From assembly GCF_000472705.1 (NCBI RefSeq), contig NZ_AXAE01000005.1:62001-126000 (forward strand): a stretch of 64,000 nt of DNA. Direction: 5' to 3'. The notes beneath the pieces were generated by a model. That model had not been told where the DNA came from, did no database searches, and saw only the letters and a program-made list of their open reading frames with translations. Positions 1 through 6,739 of this stretch are shown here, piece after piece. Position numbers and translations under genes: made by a program. How positions within the stretch are numbered: the stretch's first letter is position 1; each line of letters starts with the position of its first letter. The stretch is from Mesorhizobium erdmanii USDA 3471. GTDB taxonomy: Bacteria > Pseudomonadota > Alphaproteobacteria > Rhizobiales > Rhizobiaceae.

Positions 1-55
1 ACCGGTCTCAAAGGCTGACCGGTCAAGACCGACTGGCCAACAAGGAGCACGAACG

Positions 56-1321
56 ATGAAGCATTTTTCCAGGATCTTTGCCGCGGCGGCGGTGTCGCTG
101 GCGGCGGCCCTTCCGGCCCATGCCGAAACGACGCTGACGGTGCACTACCCGATGCCAGGCTTCTTCAAGAACGTGATGGACACGATCTCGAAGAAGTTCA
201 TGGAGGAAAACCCCGACATCAAGATCCAGTTCGCCAGCCCGTCGGCGACCTACGAGGAAGGCATCCAGACCATTCTTCGCCAGGCCGGCACCGACGAAAT
301 GCCTGACATCACCTTCATCGGCCTCAACCGCCTGCGCATGCTCAACGAGCGCAACGTTGCCGTCGATCTCGGCCCGCTGGTCAAGAAGGACGGCAATATG
401 GCGGAGCTCGGCTTCTCCGACACGATCCTGAAGCTGGCGCAGGTCAACGGCAAGCAGGTCGGCCTCGCCTTCGCCACCTCCAACCCGATCATGTACTACA
501 ACGCCGACCTGGTGAAGGCGGCCGGCGGCGATCCGGACAATCCGCCCAAGACCTGGGACGAGGTGATCGCGCTCGGCGGCAAGATCAAGGCTCTCGGCAA
601 CGGCGTCGACGGCATCGACTTCCGCTGGCAGGGCGACGACTGGATGTTCTCGGCGCTGCTGTTCGGCGCCGGCGGCAAGATGCTGAACGAGGACGAAAGC
701 AAGGTCGCCTTCAGCGGGCCGGAAGGCGAGAAGGCGGCGGAGATACTGGAGAGGATGGTCAAGGAGGGCGGCATGCCGGTCTTCACCAAGCCGGCGGGCG
801 AGCAGGCTTTCGCGGCCGGCAAGGTTGGCTTCGAATTCCAGACCACCGGTGCTCTCGTCAACACCATCAAGAATGTCGGCGACAAGTTCACGCTGCGCAC
901 CGCCAAGATCCCGCTGATCGATCCGGTCAACGGCCATCTGCCGACCGGCGGCAATGCGGTGGTCATCCTGACCAAGGACGCCGCCAAGCAGGAAGCTGCC
1001 TGGAAGTTCGCGAAATTCGCCGCTGGCCCCTATGGCGCTTCGGTCGTCGTGCCGGGCACGGGCTATGTTCCCAACAACGAGCTGGCGGCGAAATCACCGA
1101 ACCATCTCGGCGATTTCTATAAGAAGAACCCGCTGTTCCAGGCAGGGCTCAGCCAGATGCCGTTGATGGTTCCGTGGTATGCCTTCCCGGGCACCAACGG
1201 GGTCAAGGTGACGCAGACGATCGTCGACAATCTCTCGCGCATCGTCGACCAGTCGGCGACGCCGAAGGAAGCGCTCACGGATGCGGCAAGCGACGTCGAA
1301 GGCATGCTGCCGACGCAGTGA
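56..1321 (+). CDS. ABC transporter substrate-binding protein, sugar type (family 1)
   Basis: A 421-residue periplasmic binding protein that should capture a sugar or sugar derivative for an ABC importer. A Sec signal peptide is visible at residues 1-23, ending in AHA before ETTLTV. The body has the two-lobed family 1 look, with the conserved hydrophobic run and DITFIGLNRLRML near residue 80, a GNAVVILTKDAAKQEAAWKF block typical of UgpB/MalE-type proteins near residue 300, and a normal family length. The start is supported by AAGGAG about 9 bases upstream. No permease or ATPase lies downstream, so its partners are probably left of the window. A strong hairpin follows the stop. The substrate cannot be read from sequence. 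Confidence 0.85.
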   Translation: MKHFSRIFAAAAVSLAAALPAHAETTLTVHYPMPGFFKNVMDTISKKFMEENPDIKIQFASPSATYEEGIQTILRQAGTDEMPDITFIGLNRLRMLNERNVAVDLGPLVKKDGNMAELGFSDTILKLAQVNGKQVGLAFATSNPIMYYNADLVKAAGGDPDNPPKTWDEVIALGGKIKALGNGVDGIDFRWQGDDWMFSALLFGAGGKMLNEDESKVAFSGPEGEKAAEILERMVKEGGMPVFTKPAGEQAFAAGKVGFEFQTTGALVNTIKNVGDKFTLRTAKIPLIDPVNGHLPTGGNAVVILTKDAAKQEAAWKFAKFAAGPYGASVVVPGTGYVPNNELAAKSPNHLGDFYKKNPLFQAGLSQMPLMVPWYAFPGTNGVKVTQTIVDNLSRIVDQSATPKEALTDAASDVEGMLPTQ

Positions 1322-1333
1322 GGGTTGTGATGG

Positions 1334-1369
1334 CTTCTTCCTTCCCCCACAAGGGGAGAAGGAAGAAAG
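1334..1369 (+). terminator. Hairpin terminator after the sugar-binding protein gene
   Basis: A CTTCTTCCTTC arm and a GAGAAGGAAGAAAG arm form a long stem around a short CCCCACAAGGGG centre, 12 bases after the stop codon. There is no long U-run, so it may act as a 3'-end stabiliser. The inverted-repeat island starts at its very end. Confidence 0.5.
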
Positions 1370-1392
1370 TCGGCATTAGGTAGCAAGCTCAA
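1370..1392 (+). repeat. Left terminal inverted repeat of the island
   Basis: Reads tcggcattaggtagcaagct followed by caa. It pairs with 2593-2615 with a single mismatch. Confidence 0.7.
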
Positions 1393-1433
1393 GGTCAACC
1401 CGAACCATGGTTGAGGTTCACTCTCGACTATGA

Positions 1434-1690
1434 TATAAAATGCACAACGACGCTCCCGGAGTGGACCCGGAAAGCGCCGTTGCTCTTACCCCTTATGGAA
1501 GGGGGCAGTATGACCGCCAGCCTAAGCGGGACGGGTAGTCAACAAGAGGAGGTGGAACGGGACTACCAGCCCGGACCAGACCAGATACGAAAGCATCTGG
1601 GATACCTCCTTCCCGGCAACTACAGCGCCGGGTCTGCCGTGGGTAACGGAACGGTTGAAGTTCAGGGGCACCCTATGCATCCCTTGAACC
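1434..1690 (+). ncRNA. Highly structured, pseudoknotted RNA (HEARO/omega-RNA-like)
   Basis: On the plus strand this stretch folds into a chain of stems. They are 1451-1476 (CGCU/AGCG enclosing CCGG/CCGG), 1489-1504 (CCCCUU, loop AUGG, AAGGGG), 1514-1529, 1534-1540 with 1561-1567 (GGUAGUC/GACUACC), 1581-1600 (CCAGAUAC, loop GAAA, GCAUCUGG), 1612-1632 (CCCGGC/GCCGGG), 1637-1649, and 1661-1688. AGGAGGU at 1547-1553 lies inside the loop of the GGUAGUC stem and pairs with ACCUCCU at 1604-1610, giving a pseudoknot. The GAAA tetraloop closed by C-G favours the plus strand. Length, stem density and the pseudoknot resemble the HEARO/omega-RNAs that accompany IscB nucleases, and an ATGA lies just before (1430-1433). 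No nuclease gene is present. Class assignment is from memory of the family and unverified; a structured RNA is well supported. Confidence 0.55.
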
Positions 1691-2437
1691 CATATTTGGC
1701 AGCGAGGGCTCAATCTCGCCGTCGGTGATCTGCGAAGCGCTTTCCGATTGTTCGGGGAGCGCTTCATTCTTTAAGGGGAGATAGATCTTCCCCTCGCGTC
1801 GAACCCGCCCCTTCATGACGACCTTCGACAGATTGTTGTGGACGGAGCCGGCGGACAAGCCGCGCTCACGCATCACTTTCACTATTTCTCCAGCTTCTAA
1901 GCCGTCGCTCTCACCGATCACCCGGACTAGCATATCGGCGATGGTTCCTTCTCCGCTCCCATGGTAGTCTTCCCGTACTCCCGTTTGCACGAGCTCTATA
2001 AACGCCTCGTACTGATGGGGGAGGAATAGCCTCCCATGATGTTTTTTTATCTCTCCTGCCTTAGCCAGCTTAGCGGTGGCGTTATAAAGCCCGTTTGGGT
2101 TATTGGTTGCCTTCTCGCCCATTTGGCCCTGCCGAAGAACCTCAAGCACCTCGCCAGGGGTTGCCCCGTCCGGGTAATTGACGAGCGCCTTTAAAACTTC
2201 ACTTGTCCATGTGCCACTATCCGCAGGTGATGGCCCCTTCTTCCCCCCAGCACCTTGCGTAGATAGGCGCGCGGTCGATATCGCCGGTATCCACTGTTCC
2301 TTGCCAATTGCGCGCAGATAGTCGAGCAGCTTAGCATAGCTAAGCTTCCTCGCCTCAAGCTCCTGCTCGGCCAACTCAATGGCCGCGCCTTCCTGGAAAA
2401 CACTCTCCGCAGAGATGGTGATGATGGAATCAGACAT
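1673..2437 (-). CDS. Hypothetical protein with two winged-helix-like domains
   Basis: A 254-residue soluble protein not recognised as a named family. The N-terminal 80 residues are helical and charged. Two similar segments follow, each with the helix-helix-wing pattern and a closing hairpin: roughly residues 76-145 (SEVLKALVNYPDGATPGEVL to HGRLFLP) and 170-230 (IADMLVRVIGESDGLEAGEI to GKIYLP). This suggests DNA or RNA binding. ATG at 2437 is chosen; a TTG 18 codons upstream is possible. Codon use and base composition are lower in GC than the neighbours, suggesting transfer. The last codons run antisense into the 3' hairpin of the structured RNA, so the original C-terminus may have been replaced. 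It is the only gene in the inverted-repeat island. Confidence 0.6.
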   Translation of the reverse strand: MSDSIITISAESVFQEGAAIELAEQELEARKLSYAKLLDYLRAIGKEQWIPAISTARLSTQGAGGKKGPSPADSGTWTSEVLKALVNYPDGATPGEVLEVLRQGQMGEKATNNPNGLYNATAKLAKAGEIKKHHGRLFLPHQYEAFIELVQTGVREDYHGSGEGTIADMLVRVIGESDGLEAGEIVKVMRERGLSAGSVHNNLSKVVMKGRVRREGKIYLPLKNEALPEQSESASQITDGEIEPSLPNMGSRDA

Positions 2438-2592
2438 GGTTAATCGCCGCTCTTCTTTCTCACCACTATATGTATCCGCGCGTCCGCGCAAGAGGGAGTG
2501 TGAGTGATAGCCGACGTGTAAACGGGGAAAACATGGCGGGGCGGATTTCGGTACAAAGGCGGAATCTCTTTTAAAATGTTTAAATTTTAGAT

Positions 2593-2615
2593 TTGAGTTT
2601 GCTACCTAATGCCGA
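2593..2615 (-). repeat. Right terminal inverted repeat of the island
   Basis: The reverse complement reads tcggcattaggtagcaaact followed by caa, matching the left repeat at 22 of 23 positions. It lies 12 bases from the stop codon of the neighbouring amidohydrolase. Confidence 0.7.
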
Positions 2616-2627
2616 AGACGGCTGTGC

Positions 2628-3515
2628 TCACACCGGTCTGTAGACCCTATCCGCCGTGTTCCAGAAGATATCAGCCTCGACGGCCGCGCCGTGCTTCGCT
2701 ACAGCCTCGCGGTGCGCCTTGATCAGCTCGGCGTGGCTGGTCCAGAGCTTCTCGATCGGGAAGTTCGAACCGAACATCAGATGATCCGAGCCCAGAATAT
2801 CGATCGCGTTGTCGACGATATAGGCGATGAGCGCCGGGTCGTTGCGGTGGACGAAGGTGCCGAGACCCGAGAGCTTGGCATAGCAATTCGGTGCGGCTGA
2901 GAGCGTGCGCAGCCCGGCCTTCCAGGCTTCGGTGGTTTCCTTGCCCATGCCGGTCAGCATTCCGGCATGGGTGAGGATGAAGTTAGTCTGCGGGTTCTCG
3001 CCGACCAGCGTCAGCCCGTCCTTCATCTGGGCAGGAAAAAGCTGCAGGTCGAAGGACAGACCGTAATCCTTCAACCTTCCGACATTGGCGCGCACTTTTG
3101 GGTCGATCACCTGATCGGCCGAGGTAGCAAAGCGGAAGGCCGGTGTCTCGTGCCAGTGCAGTTGCATGCGCACGCCGCGCAGCAGCCTGTATTTCATCAG
3201 CCGGTCGATCTGCGGCCTGACATCGTCCACCGTCATGTCGGCATAGCCGACGATGGCATGCGGCCAGCCGGTCTCGTCAGCCGTCTTCTGCAGGAAGGCG
3301 ACTTCCTTCTCGAAATCCTCCTTCGCCCAGTTGGTCTGGACGTAGACGGCCTTCTCGACGCCGGCGCCGTGCTGGTCCTCGAGGAACTCGCCGATCGGAT
3401 AGTCGCGGCGGATCGGCTCGTAGGGACCGAAGATACGTGGCACCATCGGCCCGACCAGCCAAGGCTGGTCCTTCTGGCGCCAGATGTGGAAATGCGCGTC
3501 GATGGCTTTATGCAT
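2628..3515 (-). CDS. Amidohydrolase family 2 protein (TIM-barrel metal hydrolase)
   Basis: A 295-residue cytosolic hydrolase of the amidohydrolase_2 family, related to lactonases and decarboxylases such as fuconolactonase or pyrone-dicarboxylate lactonase. The metal-binding HxH is in DAHFHIW at residues 7-12, HAGM lies near residue 185, and the late barrel motif is FGSNFP near residue 250, where many relatives have Asp instead of Asn. Its ATG overlaps the stop of the upstream VWA gene, so it is the last gene of the molybdenum-hydroxylase operon and probably acts on the hydroxylated product, for example by ring or lactone opening. The substrate is not known. Confidence 0.8.
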   Translation of the reverse strand: MHKAIDAHFHIWRQKDQPWLVGPMVPRIFGPYEPIRRDYPIGEFLEDQHGAGVEKAVYVQTNWAKEDFEKEVAFLQKTADETGWPHAIVGYADMTVDDVRPQIDRLMKYRLLRGVRMQLHWHETPAFRFATSADQVIDPKVRANVGRLKDYGLSFDLQLFPAQMKDGLTLVGENPQTNFILTHAGMLTGMGKETTEAWKAGLRTLSAAPNCYAKLSGLGTFVHRNDPALIAYIVDNAIDILGSDHLMFGSNFPIEKLWTSHAELIKAHREAVAKHGAAVEADIFWNTADRVYRPV

Positions 3516-4651
3516 CAGGAAACCCTCTTCCAGATTGTCGCGGCCGAAGGGGCGGGGTGGGCGAGCGACAGGATGAAATCGGCTAGGCTTTTCACCGACG
3601 ACCCGTCGATGAGATCATCGAGGTCAGGCAGGATGGCGCGCAGTGCCGCGGTGGCCGGCCGGAAGCGCGGGTCGCCGGCAAGCGGCGTTGCCAGCGACAG
3701 CCGGAAGGCACGGGCGCTCAGCCGGCGCATCGCCGTCTCCAGTTCGGCATGATCGCCACGCTCCAGCGCGTCCGACAGGATCACAACCGCCGCACCGCGC
3801 GCGAAGGATGAGAAGCGGGGAACAGAGAGGAAAGCGAGCAGTGTCGGTCCCATGCGGGTGCCGCCGTCCCAATCGTCGACCTGGGCCGCCGCGCGTGCCA
3901 GTGCCTGGTCGCGGTCGCGGATGCGCAATGCCGAGGTGATGCGGGTGAGCCGCGTGCCGAAGGTGAAGATCTCGGCACGGTCCGCGCCATGCACGGCGGC
4001 GTGCGCAAGCTTGAGATAGTCCGCTGTGTGCAGCTTCATCGAGCCGGAGACGTCGATCAAGAGCAGCAGCTTGCGCGGCACGGTCTGGCGGCGGCGCAGC
4101 AGAGGCGACGGCACATCGCCATCGGCGCTGACGATTTCGCGCAGCGACCGGCGCAGGTCGAGCTTGCCGCGCGAATGCGTGCGCACGGTGCGGAAGGAGC
4201 GGCGGGCGGGCAGGGCGGCTGACAGCTTCCGGCGGAAGGCGGCCAGCCTGTCGTCGTCGCGCTGGAAGTCGCGGCTGCTCAATTGTTCCAGGGCCGAGGA
4301 CAATTCGCCGCCTTCCTGGTTGTTCTCGGCCGCGATGCGCTCGTCGTCGGCGCCGCCATCGTCCTTGATGCGGGTTTCCTCGTCGGGGTCGCCTTCGATG
4401 ACGGCCGAATTGTTGCCGTAGAAATGGCTCTGGAAATGCGCTTCGAATTCGTCGCGGCGGTCGGGCGGCGGCGCCAGCGTGGCAAGGGCGGCCTCGCGGA
4501 TGTCGCCCATCGAACGCGGGCCGAGCAGGGCCACCGCCTGCATGAAGCTGATGACCTGTTCGGGGGCGACGGCAAAGCCGTAGCGGCGCAGCAGCCGCCC
4601 GAAGCCGAGCAAGGGTGCGGCGGCGCGGGGCAGCTTTTCCGGACGCCTCAT
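3515..4651 (-). CDS. VWA-domain protein, CoxE-like
   Basis: A 378-residue protein with an acidic middle section and a von Willebrand A domain containing the MIDAS sequence LLIDVSGSM at about residues 195-203. This matches CoxE, which works with the AAA ATPase CoxD in maturing the active site of molybdenum hydroxylases. The start MRRPEKLPR at 4651 is chosen because everything upstream in frame is translated palindromic repeat. It follows the MoxR gene across that repeat and its last base overlaps the next start, so the cluster order is the usual coxD-coxE one. Function in maturation is inferred from family and context. Confidence 0.8.
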   Translation of the reverse strand: MRRPEKLPRAAAPLLGFGRLLRRYGFAVAPEQVISFMQAVALLGPRSMGDIREAALATLAPPPDRRDEFEAHFQSHFYGNNSAVIEGDPDEETRIKDDGGADDERIAAENNQEGGELSSALEQLSSRDFQRDDDRLAAFRRKLSAALPARRSFRTVRTHSRGKLDLRRSLREIVSADGDVPSPLLRRRQTVPRKLLLLIDVSGSMKLHTADYLKLAHAAVHGADRAEIFTFGTRLTRITSALRIRDRDQALARAAAQVDDWDGGTRMGPTLLAFLSVPRFSSFARGAAVVILSDALERGDHAELETAMRRLSARAFRLSLATPLAGDPRFRPATAALRAILPDLDDLIDGSSVKSLADFILSLAHPAPSAATIWKRVS

Positions 4652-4657
4652 TCCTTC

Positions 4658-4818
4658 GCGCCCCCCTCTGTCCTGCCGGACATCTCCCCCACTAGGGGGG
4701 AGATCAGCTGTCGCTCCGGCTTTCGCCAATCTCCAACGTTGCAGGACCGAGCGGAGCGCCAAAACCGCCAATCTCCCCCCTTGTGGGGGAGATGGCCGGC
4801 AGGCCAGAGGGGGGCGCT
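4658..4818. repeat. Palindromic intergenic repeat (RIME-like), about 160 bp
   Basis: The left arm begins GCGCCCCCCTCTGTCCTGCC and runs into GGACATCTCCCCCAC. The right arm is its near-perfect reverse complement, ending GGCCAGAGGGGGGCGC. The arms are about 36 bases each around a less symmetric centre containing CTAGGGGGGAGAT. It lies inside the operon between the MoxR and VWA genes. Elements like this are common between genes in rhizobia. Confidence 0.75.
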
Positions 4819-4853
4819 GTCCCGCCAGCCTTGCGAGATAGGCGCGTTGTCCA

Positions 4854-5735
4854 TCACCCCAGCGCCTCCTCGACGATCTGCCCGAGCTCCGGCGCGATAT
4901 ATGACAAATCCTCCTCGTCCTTGATCAGCACGCCGATGGCGCGGCGGAAGGCTTCCGGCCACGGACTACCGCCTTTTGCCAGAATGGTCGCGGCATTGGC
5001 CCACTCGACCGCCTCGGCGATGCCGGGCGGCTTGGCCAGCGGGCGGGCACGGATGGTCTGCACGGCTGCAGCAACGGCGCGCGCCGTGCTTTCTGCAACA
5101 TCGCCGGCACGAAGCATGATGATGGCTGCCTCGCGACCTGCGTCGGGATAGCCGATCCAGTGATAGACGCAGCGACGGCGCAGGGCTTCGGCGAGTTCGC
5201 GGGTGCGGTTCGAGGTCACAATGACGATCGGCTGGGCGGCAGCGCGGATGGTGCCGCGCTCGGGGATACTGATCTGGAAATCGGAGAGGAACTCCAGCAG
5301 CAGCGCTTCGAACTCATGGTCGGAACGGTCGATCTCGTCGACCAGCAGCACGCGCTGTTCGGGCGCCTTCAGCACTTGCAGCAGCGGCCGGGCGATCAGG
5401 AAGCGGTCGTCATAGATATCGATCTCGTGCTCGCCGGCATGGCGGATCGCAAGCAACTGGCGCTGGTAATTCCACTCGTAGAGCGCATGCCCCGCGTCGA
5501 TGCCTTCATAGCATTGCAACCGCACCAGCTCGCGGCCGAGCAGGTCGGCGATTGCTTTCGCTGCTTCCGTCTTGCCGACGCCCGGCGCGCCTTCCAGCAG
5601 CAGCGGTTTGCCGAGCTGGATCGCCAGGAAGATCGCCGTGGCAAGGCTGTCATCGGCCAGATAGCGCGAGGCAGCGAGATGCGCCGCCACCGCCTCCGGC
5701 GAGGATGCGACTGTCCCGGCGTTCAGCTCGGACAT
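4854..5735 (-). CDS. MoxR-family AAA ATPase, CoxD-like
   Basis: A 293-residue AAA+ ATPase of the MoxR class. Walker A GAPGVGKT is at residues 49-56, Walker B is VLLVDEIDRSD near residue 120, and the sensor is VTSN near 155. CoxD proteins of this type remodel apo-hydroxylase during insertion of the metal cofactor, and the VWA partner follows downstream. The ATG at 5735 lies one base after the TGA of the molybdenum-subunit gene (TGACATG), so translation is probably coupled. The in-frame extension upstream is a shadow of that gene. Confidence 0.85.
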   Translation of the reverse strand: MSELNAGTVASSPEAVAAHLAASRYLADDSLATAIFLAIQLGKPLLLEGAPGVGKTEAAKAIADLLGRELVRLQCYEGIDAGHALYEWNYQRQLLAIRHAGEHEIDIYDDRFLIARPLLQVLKAPEQRVLLVDEIDRSDHEFEALLLEFLSDFQISIPERGTIRAAAQPIVIVTSNRTRELAEALRRRCVYHWIGYPDAGREAAIIMLRAGDVAESTARAVAAAVQTIRARPLAKPPGIAEAVEWANAATILAKGGSPWPEAFRRAIGVLIKDEEDLSYIAPELGQIVEEALG

Positions 5736-5736
5736 G

Positions 5737-6738
5737 TCAGTTCGCTTGCGCCTTGAGCGCGCGCAAAATGCGTTCCGGCGTGATCGGCAGCGTATCGATG
5801 CGTACCCCGACGGCGTCGAAGACGGCATTGGCGACCGCCGGTATTTGCGGGTTGGCACACATCTCGCCAGGCCCCTTGGCGCCGTAAGGGCCATCCGCGG
5901 AAGGCCGCTCCAGCACGATGATCTCGGTCTCGGCGAGGTCGCCGGGACCCGGCATCAGGTACTGGTTGAAGTCCGTGCCGCCATGGTCGCGGTTGGGATA
6001 ATAGGGCTCTGTCGTCTCGTAGAGCGCGTGGCTGATGCCCATCCAGGAGCCGCCGACCAATTGCTGCTCGACCATTTTCGGGTTCAGCGCCCGGCCGATC
6101 TCGAACACGTTCTTCACCGTCAACACGGTGACCTCGCCGGTCTCGTCGTCGACCTCGACCTCGGCCACCGTGCAGGCGTGCGCGTAGCAGGTCGAAGGCT
6201 TCATCGCGCCGGTTTCCTTTTCCGGATAGGAGCGCGGGATGAGGAACATGCCGCGGCCGGAGATCGAGCGGCCGCGCTTGAAGTGGGCCGACAGCGCGAC
6301 ATCGAAGATCGAGATCGACTTTTGCGGCGCGCCCTTGACCAGTATGTTGCCCTGGCCGTCGGTCTCGAGATCGGAGGCGTTCACCTCCAGTTCCTCGGCG
6401 GCCACTTCCAGCATCACCTGGCGGGCTTCCCTGGCGGCCTGGATGACGGCGTTGCCGGCGCGGTGCGTGCCGCGCGAGGCGAAGGTGCCCATGCAGTGCG
6501 GGCCGGTGTCGGTGTCGGCGGTGTCGACAACGACGCGGTCGGTCGGCACGCCGATCGTCTCGGCGCAGATCTGCGCCATGATCTGCTTCATGCCCTGGCC
6601 GAGATCGACCGAGGACAGCGTCACCATGAAATTGCCGGTGGGGGTGGAATGGACCAGCGCCTGCGTCGGGTCGCCGCCGAGATTCATGCCTGTCGGATAA
6701 TTGATCGCGGCGACGCCGCGCCCGCGCCGGATCGCCAT
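5737..6738 (-). CDS. Molybdenum hydroxylase large subunit, C-terminal half (separate gene)
   Basis: A 333-residue protein matching the C-terminal molybdopterin-binding half of xanthine dehydrogenase/CoxL-type subunits. Visible motifs are SSVDLGQGMKQ near residue 43, FASRGTHRAGNAV near 85, and GPYGAKGPGE near 288, whose Glu corresponds to the catalytic base of the family. The upstream gene supplies the N-terminal half; together they make about 788 residues, the usual length of one fused subunit. The ATG lies one base after the upstream TGA and has its own Shine-Dalgarno AGGAAGGGAG 7 bases before it, so this looks like a real gene split rather than a sequencing frameshift. Nicotinate dehydrogenase of Eubacterium barkeri is a known case of a split molybdenum subunit. 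Confidence 0.85.
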   Translation of the reverse strand: MAIRRGRGVAAINYPTGMNLGGDPTQALVHSTPTGNFMVTLSSVDLGQGMKQIMAQICAETIGVPTDRVVVDTADTDTGPHCMGTFASRGTHRAGNAVIQAAREARQVMLEVAAEELEVNASDLETDGQGNILVKGAPQKSISIFDVALSAHFKRGRSISGRGMFLIPRSYPEKETGAMKPSTCYAHACTVAEVEVDDETGEVTVLTVKNVFEIGRALNPKMVEQQLVGGSWMGISHALYETTEPYYPNRDHGGTDFNQYLMPGPGDLAETEIIVLERPSADGPYGAKGPGEMCANPQIPAVANAVFDAVGVRIDTLPITPERILRALKAQAN

Positions 6739-6739
6739 C

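Larger units (their letters stand above)
1370..2615. mobile_element. 1.25-kb low-GC island bounded by 23-bp inverted repeats
   Basis: Both ends carry the same sequence in opposite orientation: tcggcattaggtagcaa followed by one variable base and ctcaa, at 1370-1392 and, reverse-complemented, at 2593-2615 (22 of 23 positions match). The interior is visibly lower in GC than its neighbours and holds a structured RNA region and one gene for a tandem winged-helix protein. The island sits tightly between a terminator hairpin on the left and the 3' end of an amidohydrolase gene on the right. No transposase gene and no clear target duplication were found (at most a 2-base AG). It may be a non-autonomous element or the remains of a larger one. 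Confidence 0.55.

Noticed and set aside
1395..1700. Group I or group II intron
   Set aside because: No domain V-type hairpin with the AGC triad, no reverse transcriptase or homing endonuclease gene, and no interrupted host gene.
1411..1728. 105-residue plus-strand open frame through the island
   Set aside because: It runs through the folded RNA stems; no coding signature, and composition is dictated by base pairing.
1370..2615. Ordinary insertion sequence
   Set aside because: No transposase motif (DDE, HUH or serine recombinase) in any frame, and no clear target duplication.
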